In this document: piece by piece, positions 1 through 12,084 of the stretch
How the letters are laid out: every line of letters begins with the position of its first letter
Position numbering within the stretch: position 1 is the first letter of the stretch
DNA from: Tetradesmus obliquus
Taxonomy: Eukaryota > Chlorophyta > Chlorophyceae > Sphaeropleales > Scenedesmaceae
Length of the DNA stretch: 64,000 bases
NCBI GenBank assembly: GCA_030272155.1
Contig: CP126191.1
Coordinates: 1,572,501-1,636,500 of the forward strand
Direction: 5' to 3'
Notes under the pieces: model-generated
What the model saw: the letters and a program-made list of their open reading frames with translations, nothing else
What the model was told of the DNA's origin: nothing
Databases searched by the model: none
Program-made: the position numbers and the translations under genes

Positions 1-41
1 TTTTGTGTTTGTGTCTCTGTCTGTGTCTGTGTGTGTGTGCA
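1..41. repeat. TG-rich microsatellite at window edge
   Basis: The first 41 bases are almost entirely T and G, in TGTG and TGTC dinucleotide steps. This is a simple-sequence repeat cut by the window edge, so its full length is unknown. No function can be assigned. Confidence 0.8.
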
Positions 42-3000
42 TCCTTTGTCACTTTGCTGGTGTTGTATGACGGTATCAGCAGGCAAGTCGGGGGGGTGTC
101 AGTCCTGAAATGACATGGACTCATTGCTTACAGTGGCTAGCATTGCCCTCATATGCCACTGTTCACACTCTCTTTGTCGCTGCAGTAGTTTGTTGGCGGC
201 AGGCAGCACGCTTAGGCAGGTCCAGCGCGGCATTCCTGGGTGTGCACATTTCGTCACTGCTGCTGCTCGCAATCTTAGCTTGTATTGTGCTTCGTTCACC
301 TGAGTGTGTGAACTGTCTTGTCTTTTCTCAGCTGGCGCCTGTGCCAGGAACGGCGCGTGGCTTATCCAAACCAACCCTATCTTTCCTAGTTTCAGCCACC
401 CAGTGACCAAGTGACCAAGGGCCTTGGTCAGGCTGCTGCTGCTGCCTTGCTAACAGTGTGGTTTTAGGGGACCATGCTTGGTTACATGTGCTTGCAAGCT
501 TGGTTTTCGCTGTTTTTATGGTTCCGGACACCAGCTGTGCCGGAGCTGCTTGTTGGCGTTAGTGTCGGGGCTATCACTAGGTGACGGCCGTCTGCGTTTT
601 GGGAGGGCTGGTTTGTGGAAGGTGGCACAGCAGCGCGCATTGTAGAGTGTGCTTTGCACAGCTGAGCATCACTCAGGCTGTTGGGACTGGGCTCAACAGT
701 TGGTGGGCGAAGTGGGGTGTGTGCAACATACCTGCTGGTGTTCTTGTTTAGACCAAGTAGGGCCCTCTGCTGCAGCTTGGTGTGGCAGTGTGGTTTGCCG
801 CAGGAGAGTCTCTCCAGTTATTCGGTCATATCTTTTTGGTGCTGTTACTAGCGGAGGGCGCTTCCTGATGTGGTAGACGATGCAGTGATCTGGCTTGACG
901 GCTGCATATGTACGTACAATGGTGGCTGAACGGGCTCAAATCTTGACGCGAGCATGCAATTGCCGAGTGAGTGACATTCTTTTCTCGTAGCATTGTAAAG
1001 TGATGAATTGGCAGTAGCAGCAGCGCACGCTGCTCAGCACTAGAGTAGAGCACAAACCTAACAGATCAGCTTCCAACACACTGAGTTATCCAGAACTTTG
1101 TTACAATGGGAAAGCATGTGACAAGCAGGCTCTGCTGAAGCACCGTGCTGCCATTCACACTTCTGCCACAACAAGTGTTGAGTGCACTCAAGGCACCAAC
1201 AGCAGAATGTGCCACAAGCTTGATAAGCTCAAGGCCAGCACCTGCCTCGTGGAAACTGCAACATGCACAACGCAGCAGCTCCAAAGCCGCCAGCATGCCC
1301 TAGGCCTGTGGATGCCCACAACAGCACCTGCAAATGGGTGCAACTTGCCGTTGAACGGCCCATTTAAGCCGGGCTGAAACGGGGTCACAGGACACAGGCC
1401 TGACCATCAGCACTGCATACAAACAGCGCAATGCATGCCTGGTGTGCAACATGTGGCATTACAGCATGGCCGAGTGCTGCTCCTGCACATTGCTGCGAGG
1501 ACTTCAGCCCACCTGCTGCAGCCTGTGCAGTAGTCTGCATACAGAGCTGAGCAGATGCAGCGTCCCCATGGACACAGCACAGCAAGAGACAGCACAAAGC
1601 GCAGCACATTAAGCAGCAAGCGTCACGGCAGCAGCAGAAGCTGTGTGGCATGCACGCAGCAAGCAAAGGAAGAGTATAATCGGCTGTGACAGCCGCCGGG
1701 CTCAATGTATATGAAAAGGATTGCTGTGCAGATGCTCACTTTCGGCACGTCCAGAATGACATGCAAGACTAGCACCTTTCTAGGCGCGTACAGCGAGGGG
1801 CCACCTCCAGTGCATCAGGCATATCTACAAACTGCACAACCGCGCGCCGCCCTGCCCTACTGTGTATTGCCACCTACATACTGCAAATGCTCATTCAACC
1901 TCAAATCAGTGCACGAAAACTCATAGCCAATTGATTGATGTACGGCTAAGCATACCTAGAGCATAGCTAGGGACCAAGTTTTGTGTGGATGTGTGTAGAT
2001 ACATGCAGCATACATGCATGCAATGTATGCAGCCATGAGCCTCTTCTGATGCTACACGAAATTCAAACACCGGTCAGCCGCAGGCCGGGCTCATTCTGCA
2101 CCACCATTCTACCGCTTCGGTCCTTTGCGCATATTGTACAGCATTCTATGCACACCCCAGCATCGCGACCAGGCCACTGAACTGCAAGCACAGCTGGCTA
2201 TACACGCATATAGGCTATGCACAGCAGCGCAATGCACATCTGTTGATATTGCAGCTCTGCATCACACAAACGCACGCAGTGCCTGCGCTCTTTGTGTGCA
2301 GAACAGCTATAGCGATTGGTGTTGCCAGGGCGCTCACACCATCACACGATACGCGTTGGTAAAAGGCAAGCAGCCATCACAGCTTAATGCACATGTCCTG
2401 CGCTAGCTGCCAGCTGGCAACTGTATGGGCTGGGCAATGCAGCAGGCATGCACAACAAGCAAACCTGCGCTGCTGTTTTGAAGTATGCCCAACAACAAAC
2501 GAACCAGCGCCGCTGGCTCTGAAAAATACTGGGCAGGCAAGCAAGGCCCAACCAGACGGCCAAACCTCTTGAAATGGCATCCACCATTCAAATCCATACC
2601 GTACACCTGTACACAGATGCATTGCTCTCGGCAGCAGCATCCACCAGCAGCCCTGGCGCAGCGATGACTACTCAGTGCAGTAGTACCCACATAACATCCA
2701 CAATTACCTAGGCAGTGCTGAGACGTAGATGGGCGATGCGACAATGCCAGTGGCTACAGGTGATCTGACGAAAGTGGTGCAAGGCACTTCTTCGCGGCAG
2801 AACCATAACAACCATAGACACAGATGCACCCCGCATCCCAAAAACCTCCGCCACCATGAACGAAGACAGCGCACAATGCAGGCATGCAGTGCGCCACACG
2901 TGCAGCAGACAGAGCGCGACAACCAAAGAAGACACTTACGGTAATCAGATGCCCAGCAGTACCAGCAGCATGAGAACAGTAGAATGTCCAAATGCCATGG

Positions 3001-4384
3001 AGTCACAAACGCGCACAAAGCAGCTTTGCCGCATACACTTGCAACTACAGTCCCCTGCCGGTGAAGTTGCATAGCCAATGGCACAGGGCACCTTTCAAGT
3101 AGCAGCATGCAACACACAGTGCTGGGAAAGCTATGTCAACTGCTGCAACATCCTTCACACAACATGACCATGAGATGAGATGAGGTGGCCAGCAGCCAAC
3201 ACACCGCCCGTTGCCCAATTGACATCACTGCACTTGAACAGAGTGCGTGGACATGACTCACAATATCAGGATGCATCTGACATGCGTCGGGCACTCAGCT
3301 GCCGGCGCAGAGTGCCGCAATACACCGCCCGTGACACTCCAGCTCACCATGCCAGCAAGCACGCACTGGCTCCATTGGCTCTGTACCGCTCACACCACTT
3401 CAATGCTTGCGTCTTCAGCGAAATCAGTGTAGTAATCGCCTATGCACAATCCCAAACACCTATGCACGTCCTGCTATGTTGCATTATGATGTCACCATCC
3501 CAATCAATCAGCGCAAGGATCCACAGGCACAGTGTCGTGCATCACACGTAGATGTAGACAGCCGCATAGCCTGCAACACCTCTCATATCAACCGAACTTC
3601 AACCAACAGCGGTCGTGCTTGCAGCCATGCAGCAACGGCGCCTCCTGCAGATGCCTGGGTAGTGTACAGACCAGAAGTTGGCACCAAGGTTGCTGCGTAA
3701 CAGTGTGATGTTGGGACACGTATGCCATACAGATCAGGCCTGCTACACCACAGTGCAAGGAGCCTCCTGACCAACAAACTAGGAGTTGTGCTGTCTGCAC
3801 TGCTGGCCCAGAACAGCGCGTGATGTGGCCAAAACAACACGCAAGCAGTGGTAAGTTTGCAGTCAATGAGAAAGACGCCACTGCGGGCCGCATGGCAATG
3901 GGTGTTCCGTACTGCGCTGCAACATGATGTGTCACGGCGCGCTGCTTTGTACGCCTGCTCAGGCGAAACAACTGACAACTGACAACCGACAACTGCTGGC
4001 AAGCTCTGGCATTGGGAGCTGCTGTCAATTCAACATGCTGCAGCCCTGTGTGTGTCAATTAAACCGCGCGACAGCGCCAGCACATCAACCACGATGCATG
4101 CGCCGCATATGTGCAATCAGCAAGGCCGGGGCTATTGTGGGGCGATGTCAACCAAACACTGCAACGCAGATCACGCAACATACAGGCCTGCTGTTGTCAC
4201 CGAACACACCATCTGACACCCCACAGCAACCAGATTGAAATCAGGCTTGCCCCTTGTACCCCTGAAGCTCTGCTGATCAGTCCACAACCACCACTGGGCA
4301 GCTGCGAGTGCGTGCCTAATGCCACATCCCTGCCCGGCTGCCACCAAGCAAACCAAACTGCAGCACACCAACTGCAGCAAACCC
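42..4384. other. Stretch with no recognisable gene
   Basis: Open frames here are short, overlap on both strands, and carry no motif, low-complexity signature or splice-consistent chain like those of the downstream genes. Composition is less triplet-rich than the genic part. The right end holds the 3' untranslated region of the leftward ankyrin-like gene that stops at 4385. The rest could be intergenic DNA, untranslated sequence or decayed repeats; I cannot tell which. Confidence 0.5.
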
Positions 4385-4756
4385 TCAGTCCCCAGCAGAG
4401 AAGCCATCTGGCAGCTGTAGCTCCTCAAGACTCTTGATGTGGTTGCTGTGGCCATCCCCACCCTTGCCGCCCTCTGCTGCTGCTGCCTTCGGCCGGTACT
4501 CAGCAGCAGTCGCCTTCAGCCGCGACATGGCAGCAGCAGCAGCAGCCGCTGCACCGATGGCACCGCTGCTGCTGCTGCCAGACTGGGGCGAAGCTGAGCG
4601 GCGGCCCAGCGCTGCTGCTGCTGCAGCGAATGCAGCGCCAGCAAATGCGCCGCCGGGGCCGTTTGTGGGTGAGCGTGAAGGCAGGCTGCCATCGCCTGTC
4701 TCGCCGGAGGCCCTGGGGATGGCTGACCAGCCCAACTGCTGGCTCGCCTGTGAGTG

Positions 4757-4820
<64 letters not shown>

Positions 4821-5885
4821 GCCAGAAGTGTCACACAATGCACAGTGCCTTGTCTGGCAGAGCAGCAGGACGCACGCCTCCAAGGGCCTGTGTCTGGTTG
4901 CAAGCGCCGGCGTACAGCGCACCAAATGATTAAGTGCGCGTAATCATTGCTGTATGTGCAAGCTGCAGTTGCCGACAAAGTGCCGAGACACCTAACATGC
5001 ATGCTGCAGCAGCGGTGCCAGCTCACCAGTCCAGCGTGCACTTTCATAACAGCTGCAAACTAGGGGCAGAGCCGTGGAGTCAGACTACAAGTCGCTGCAC
5101 AATCAACAGCATACAGTCAACCCCGGTCAAACTCAGTCAACCTCAGTCAAACTTGGTCAAACCACCCACCTGGTGCAGCAACTCGTCCAGCTCAGCAGCC
5201 ATGCGCGCGCTCTCGCTGTCCGACCTGGCGCCAAATGACGAGCCACTTTGCTCAGGCACTGATACGCTCAGCCACGGCTCGCTCTTGCGCTCCAGCGACG
5301 GCAAGCCTGCTGCTGCTGCTGCTGCTGCTGAGCGGCCGTGCGTGCTAGCACCGCCACCGCCTGCATCACTGTATGGGGATGCCCTGCCTGCTGCTGGCCC
5401 TGCTGCGAGCTCGTTGGCGAGCTGCGCCCAGTCAAACGTTTGACCGTTAGCAGCAGCAGCAGCGCTGTTCTGCGCATTGCCGTTGCCCTGCTGGAGCGCC
5501 GCCGCTGACGCCGCCGCTGCTGTGGCTGCTGCTGCGGCAGCATGCGCCTGCTGCAGCGCTGGCGTCATCGCCAGCAGCTGCTGTGAGGCAGTCGGCATGG
5601 CCTGCCTGCGCTGCCGCTGCGCTGCATCGTCGGCAGCTGCTGCCGCAGCAACGCCTGCCGCAGCCTGGCTGCTGCTCGTAGCGCCAGACATAGCGCCAGC
5701 AGGCATGGCAGCCATCCGCTGCCCTGCAACGAAGCTCACGCCCGGCCCTGCTGATGCAACATACACAGCATTTGACGGCTGCGCTGCGCCAGCAACGCCC
5801 ACCTGACCTTGTCGCATGAGCACTCCCTGAACGGCCTGCACGTTGCCGGCTTGTGCCGCGCCCTGCAGCTGCTGCATCATGTGCA

Positions 5886-5919
<34 letters not shown>

Positions 5920-6607
5920 CTGCTGCTGCAACTGCAGTGCCTGCAGCTGCAGCTGCTGGCTTGGCGACATGCCTTGCATGCCTGCTGGTGCTGACACACC
6001 CGGCATCAGCACCTGCTGCTGCTGCTGCACATTTGTCCGAGCTACCATGAACGCACCCGGACCGCCCCCGTTGTTGGGCGAGAGCACGACAGTGCCTGGC
6101 GGCAGGTGCATCAACCCTGCCTGCTGCTGCTGCAGCTGCTGCTGCAGTTGCTGCTGCTGTTGCAGCTGCTGCATCTGCTGCAGCTGCTGCGGGTGCAGCA
6201 GTTGACCAGGAGAGCCAACAGGCATCACGCCAGCTCCTGGTGACACCAGCTGGACACCCTGCTGCTGCGGCACCAGGACCATCAGCTTCTGCTGTTGCTG
6301 CTGCTGCTGCTGCTGGCTCTGCACCTGCTGCATGTGCTGCTGCTGCTGCTGCTGCTGTGCTGGCTGCCCTGTGGAGGCCTGCACTAAGGCCAGCATGCCA
6401 GCAGGCAGGGCAAGCGACGATGGCGATGCAACCTGCTGCATATGCTGTGCCGGCATGCCAGCTGTTGTCATGGGTTGCTGCTGCTGCTGCTGCTGCAATG
6501 CCACCTGCATGCTGAGCGCCTGCTGCTGTGCAGCCATTGGCATGCTCGCAACCCACTGCTGTTGCTGCTGCTGGGCACTTGTAGGCACCTGCATTGCACC
6601 ACCACTC

Positions 6608-6643
<36 letters not shown>

Positions 6644-6789
6644 CAGCGGTTCGCCACCTGTGCCAGCATCTCAGGTGTCAGGCAGTGTTGCTGCTGCTGT
6701 GAGGCTGCAGCAATCACCTCCTCCACTGGGTGCTGCCCCAGGATGTTCACCAATGCCTGCAGCTCCTTCGCCCTGGAAGGATGCATTAA

Positions 6790-6849
<60 letters not shown>

Positions 6850-9800
6850 GCCCTGGGCCATCTGCTGAGTCACACTTGCAAGCAGCGCGCCCGGATTGCC
6901 TCCCCTAGGCCTGAACACAACTTCTGCATCTGCCGTCATAGGCAGCACATCCGCAGCAGCCGCAGTAGCAACAGCAGCAGCAGCAGCAGCCTCGCTGCCG
7001 GTGCTGCTGATGCCGCTGCTGCTGCGCTGCGCAGCCACGACTTTCGCAACTGCATTTGCAAACTCCCCAAGCAGCTGCTGCTCTGCCTCGCTGCAGTTGG
7101 AGGTGCTCCTGGCAAGCTCAGGAATACCTGCAAACGCAGGCGCGGCCTGCTGCTGCTGCTGCTGGCTGGCAGCCGAGCAGAAACTAGTGTCGCTGGCGAC
7201 AGACGCAGCATCCGACAGCTTGCGCGAGATGCCGCACGCGTTGCCCGCACTGCTGCTGCTGCTGCCGCTGCCGCTGCTGGCGAGCAGCGCGTCGCGCTGC
7301 GCGCAGGCGCTGCTGCCGCTGCTGACGTTGCGGTGCAGCGCCTGTGCGCCGCCGCTGAGCTGCATCTGCAGCTGCTGCGTGCCAGCTTTTATGAGCTGGC
7401 TGTTGCAGGATGGTGGCAGCGCAGCAGGGCCTGAGAAGCAGCTGTCAACAGATGCAAGGGCCCCAGAATCCGCAGCACTGGTGATGCTGATGGTGCTTGC
7501 AGGCACGTTCATGCAGTCCGCAGCAGCAGCGCTGCTTGATGCTGCCCTGCTGTTGGTGCGGCCAGCTGCTGCTGCTGCCGCTGCTGGCCTGTCCTGGTCG
7601 CGCTTCTGCTGCACAGCATCGTTGTCTGTAGCGCCAGCAGCGGCAGCAGCACTGTTCCTCTTCTTTCTCTGTGCTGCTGCCTTGCCTCCCGTGCTGCTAG
7701 CTGCTGCTGGCGCTGCACTGCCCTGCCCTGCCTTTGGCAATGTGGCCCCTGCTGCTGCGCCAGCTGCTGCATCGACACCACCACATGCTGCAGCACCACC
7801 CAAGCCTGCCTCTCCACCACTGCTGCTGCTGCTGCCAACTCCCGGCGGCTGGTAGATCGCCGGCCTGGCTGCCGTCGCTGCTGCTGACGGCGTATAGGGT
7901 GCAATGAGTGCAGCATACGCCTTGGCAGTTTGTGCTGCATGATCTGCCGACAATGCCCGAAGCTCTGGGATAGGCACGCTCGCCGATTTGAGCAGGCCAG
8001 AAGCACCAGGGGCAGACCCAGCCCTAGCTGCAATGCCGTCGCTGCTCTGCCGCTTACCCTTCTGCTTGCCAGATGCCTTGCCAGCAACAGCAGCTGCAGC
8101 AGCTTTGCCGTTGGCTTCAGCCCGCTGCTTGCCGGCTACGCTGGCCTTCGCCTGCTGCTGATCTGCTGCTGCTGGAGCAGCATCTTCACAGCCCGCTGGT
8201 GCTGCAGCTGCTGCCGCTCGGCCGCTAGCCTTACGCTTGCTGCTGCTGCTGCCAGTTGCAGCTGTTTTGTTGTCTGTGGCAGCAGCTGCATCAGCTGCAA
8301 GGGCTGGCGGCGATGATGCTGTGTCACTTGGGAGACAACCGAATGCACTGGGTGCCTCAATGCTGCTTGCATGTGCCATGTGTGGATCAGTGCCTGTGTC
8401 TGCCATTGCATCAGCAAAGCTAGCGAGGTCCAAGATGAGTGGTGACATCAGCTCTGCTGCAAGGCCAGAGCCGCCAGCACTGCCACTGCAGGCGGCAGTT
8501 GCTGCTGCTGCTCCTGCTGTGCCTGCAGCGCTGCCGCTGTTGCCGCTCGCGGACGTGGCGCCTCTTGCCTGTGGTTTCACAGCCGTTGGCTGCTTGCCAC
8601 GCTTCTGTTTGCTGGCGGCTGCAGCAGCGCTGCTGCTGCTGCTGCTGCTACTGCTGACGCCGCCGTTGCCGGTGGGTGTTGCACTGCGTGCTGGTACACT
8701 GGAGGGGCCCTCAGTGGCAGCCCTCACAGCTGCCGCGTCAGCTGCACTGGTTGCATTGCAGCTGCTGCTGCTGCTGCCGTTTTCAGGCAGGGTGACGGTA
8801 TCAGCAGCGCAGGGTGGGGCGCCAGTGGATGCTGCTGCTGCGCCTGCGCTGCTCTCTTCCTTGAGCATGATCACTGGGATAACAGCCATTGCCTTGCCAG
8901 ACAGGTTGCCGCTGCTGCTGGCGCTTGGTAAAGGACCAGAGGACGCACGAGTCAGCGTCTGCTGCTGCTGCTGACCCTGGCCAGCAAAGCTACCCTTGCG
9001 TTGCCTCGTGCCCGTGAAAGAGGCCGATGTAGCGGCAGCAGCAGGCGTAGCCGCTGCTGCCGCCTTGCCTTTCCTGATCGTTGTGGCGCTTGCAGCAGCG
9101 GCAGCGGCGGAAGCTGTGGCCGCCGTTGCTGCTACTGCTGCTGCTGCTGCTGTGGCTGCAGCCTCAGTGCAGCTTGCTGCCTGTGTGCTTGTTACGGAGC
9201 CGCCTGTTGCCAGCATAGCTTGCTTGATCCTACGGGCTGGCTCTGCCACTGCTGCTCGCTTGCGCACGGACCGCCTCCACAGTAAGCACAGCGTGCTCCA
9301 CACTGGCAGCAGCAGCATGCCAGTCAGCAGCAGCAGCGCTGCAATATCCAGGACCTCTGACAACCTGGTGGCAGGTGCTGCTGGCTTGATCCCGTCAACG
9401 CCGGCGCCGCTGTCCGCAGCACCGGTGGATATGAAGTTTTGGGATACAACAGCAGGGTTCTTACTCCTCTCTGCATTTGCAGCCTGAGCCTTGCTAGCGC
9501 TGGCGGCAACAGCAGCAGCTGCGGCTGATGCTTTGATGGTGCTGCCTTTCTTGCTGCCGCTGCTGTCTTGATGCTTGCTTCTTGGGGGGTTCTGTGAGAG
9601 TTTGGCGGGTTTGTTGCTCAGGCGGATGATGCCGCTGCTGGTGGAAGCTGTGCTGATGCTGGCAGCAGCCTTTTGCTTCGAGCCAGATGACGACCCGCCG
9701 CTGCTGCTGCTGCTGCTGCTGCTGGGCTTGGGGCTGCGCCGCACCCGTGGCTTGCATGGTGCAGGCGCCTGCTTTGAGTTTGGCAGGACGACCTGTGGCT

Positions 9801-11712
9801 GCGCAAAGAAGCCTTCGCTGTTTGCCAGCTGGATGGCTTGATGCAGCTGCTTGGTGAGCGTGAATATTCCTGCAACCTCGAACGCCTTGCCGGGAGCAAC
9901 ACCTCCCTGCGCGCAGCAGCGCAGCGAGCAAGGAAACATGAGCATGCAAGGAAACAGCAGCAGGGGTAATGGCGTGTGCCATGCGCTGCTGCACACACCT
10001 GAATGTTACAGCTGAAGCTGCATTTTGTGTGGCTAGACAAAAGATACCTTGACCACTGGGCAACTGCCCTGCTCCACACAAGACAAATAGTGCACATGAC
10101 CAGCCAACAGGCATTTGCTACACTGCAGGTGCGGCCCTGCGCCCAGTTCATCACGCAGCATCCATACCAATCTGCAGTCCCTCCCAGCACCCCCAGCTGT
10201 GCCTGCAGCCACCCACAGCGCAACACACACCTGCACCAGCAGCTTCATCGCCTGAATGTGCCCATGCGCAGCCGCGCATTCGAAGGGTGTTACATCACCA
10301 AACAGCACCACCTGCTGCGGCGGGCTGTTGAAGTGCAGCGTGCCGTGCGCATACAGCCCGGGCCGGTCTGCCAGCAGCTCGCAGTTCTTGCCCTTGCAGG
10401 CATCGTTGTTGCGCGACTCGAGCACAATCCTGCAAGCCATGGCAAGGTTTGACAGGTTTGGACGAATATACAAAATGCATTGTTGTGGTTGCATGCAGTA
10501 GAGGTGAAGTAGAGCAGAAGGCGGCGATGGGACCACAGTGAGAGCACACACGCGTGTCGCTCGCTGAGTTCCTGCAAGCGGGTTTCCTGCAAGTTGGTAC
10601 AACTGGTTGTAGCAGCACAGATGCTGAATGTGTGCGATGTTCAAAAGTGCCGGGCAACTCCCCTTGCGCAGAAGGTGTGCTGCAGCTGCCGCTACTGCTG
10701 CTGCACCACACCAGTGCAGGCGATGCATGATTTCACAACAGCAACAGGTGCTGCCGGGGCAGCATGTATGCTTGCACGCAGCCTCAGCGCATCCAGATGT
10801 GACCCACCTTCGTATTGTCTCCACGCCATCCCCTTGCATCCTGAATAGAACATCCATCAGCTGCTTCAACTCTTCAGCTCGCCCAGAGCATGCCAGCAGG
10901 TGCGTTATGGTCATGCCCTGCAGCAGCAGAAGGTGTTTCATGGCGCAGCGTTGCAGGTGTTACTGGAGCAATCCGCATCGGTCATCAGCATGCCACTCTA
11001 GCGTTTAGCTGAATGGCCGCTCTGCCAATTCTGTGCCAAGCGTGCATCCATGCAGCAGCAGGGCTGTACTCTGCAGCGGGCTCAACGCCTGACGGATGAG
11101 CCGTTTGCAGGTGCTGCTGCCGTCAATGTGCCACATGCGCTGCATACTGACCGCTAAGGAGTGCAGGCAGCAGCTCTGAAGTACACACTTGCGTCTGCAG
11201 CACTGCAGGTACCACATGAAAAACCCGCCTCACCGCACCTGCGCATCGTTCATCTGCAGTGCTCCCAGCAGGTGCGGAAAGTTCTCGTGTTGTGCTAGCA
11301 TCGACAAAGCCTTCTTGAAGCCCGCAAAGTCCCCACTGTACACAAAATTGTGCAGGCTGGTGGACTCTGGGTGATGATGTAGCACTCCGCCGGCGCAAGC
11401 ACCGCTTTTTTGTTGACGAGAGCTCGCATCTGCCCCACACGCTGCTGCATTGAGCTGAGAACCCGATGCGCCAGATGCACCAGCAGACTGGGCCAAATGG
11501 CGGGCTATCCCAGCCTCTATTTTCAGCTGCAGGGATCAAAACGTAAGGTTAATAAACGGCTTCAGGCGTGACCAAGCCTGATCGACAGGTTGGGGGGTAC
11601 CATCCTCGCCTACACTGACCTGGTGCGGTGGGAGGGCGCTTCCGCTGCTTGCGAAGCTCCCTGCATGCCACAACAGCAGCCACAGCACCCACAGAAGCCT
11701 CGGACTGGCCAT
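4385..11712 (-). CDS. Predicted membrane protein: signal peptide, ankyrin-like repeats, one TM segment, giant polyQ/Ala/Ser tail
   Basis: Six exons with agreeing phases: 11712-11620, 11526-11239, 10917-10808, 10429-10231, 9906-5170, 4747-4385 (about 1,929 residues). The start was chosen because it gives a signal peptide (MASPRLLWVLWLLLWHAG) and a phase-0 junction; a longer upstream ATG is out of phase. Residues about 60-230 hold degenerate ankyrin units, seen as GMTITHLLACSGRAEELKQL and DVTPFECAAAHGHIQAMKLL. A single hydrophobic segment at about 416-439 (AALLLLTGMLLLPVWSTLCLL), followed by RRSVRKR, suggests type I topology with the tail in the cytosol. The tail of about 1,490 residues is Ala/Ser-rich and then has many Gln runs, one of about 20. 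Ankyrin units usually mediate protein contacts; no enzyme domain is visible. The family is not recognised and the function is unknown. The N-terminal exons are less certain than the large exon. Confidence 0.72.
4759..4819. repeat. (CAG)20 run just before a splice acceptor
   Basis: An uninterrupted CAG triplet run of about 20 units lies in the last intron of the leftward ankyrin-like gene. On the sense strand it reads CTG and ends about 11 bases before the acceptor of the final exon (4747). It therefore sits where a polypyrimidine tract is expected. Confidence 0.9.
5113..5169 (-). repeat. Short TTTGAC-type tandem repeat at intron start
   Basis: Five imperfect 10-11-base units built on GGTTTGACCAAG / GGTTGACTGAG lie directly after the donor of the ankyrin-like gene's fifth exon (exon edge 5170). 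A matching array occurs at 44655-44715 in another gene's intron, in the opposite sense orientation. Confidence 0.7.
6791..6847. repeat. Coding triplet run (long polyglutamine)
   Basis: About 19 consecutive CTG triplets on the + strand encode a Gln run in the leftward ankyrin-like gene. It is the longest of many Gln runs between about 5880 and 6850. It is coding because the frame is open for more than 4.7 kb around it. Confidence 0.85.
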
Positions 11713-12084
11713 CACTTGCTAGTGTGAGTTCGGCTGCATTCTCTTCAGAGATACACAAGGGCGCTCTGCCCTTTCTTCAACATTGCGTTCGCATTCTTGA
11801 AACTGATCGCATTGATTATGCCGTCCGGATGCTGCCGAGGCTGCACAGTGCCAGCATTGCAAGCAGTGGTGAAGCCTGCCAAACCACGACTACTGAAAGC
11901 CCCCGCTGACACTGTGCCTGAAGTACCTCTTTCTGCGTGTAGAACAAACGTAAGAAAAGCGATAGATTGAGCACCGACACCGACAACCCTTCCTTAGCAG
12001 CTCAGTTCAAAACTCCCATCGTCGTGCCAGGACAGCAGCAGCAGAGCAACACTTGCACGCGCCGCAGCTAACACAAAAGGGACC
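11713..12084. promoter_or_regulatory. Divergent promoter region between ankyrin-like gene and NUP62
   Basis: These 372 bases separate the two predicted start codons, which point away from each other. The interval must hold both 5' untranslated regions and probably a shared bidirectional promoter. I found no convincing TATA box. The NUP62 start has a good context (gaccATGGCT). Confidence 0.5.

Noticed and set aside
2700-3120. - strand frames with hydrophobic segments suggesting a membrane protein
   Set aside because: Overlapping frames on both strands are equally open, no splice chain or conserved motif is present, and codon use looks random.
5815-6868. Long + strand Cys-rich and Leu-rich frames, and a - strand Ala/Gly frame (5447-6556)
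   Set aside because: They are shadow translations of CAG/CTG runs coding glutamine in the leftward ankyrin-like gene.
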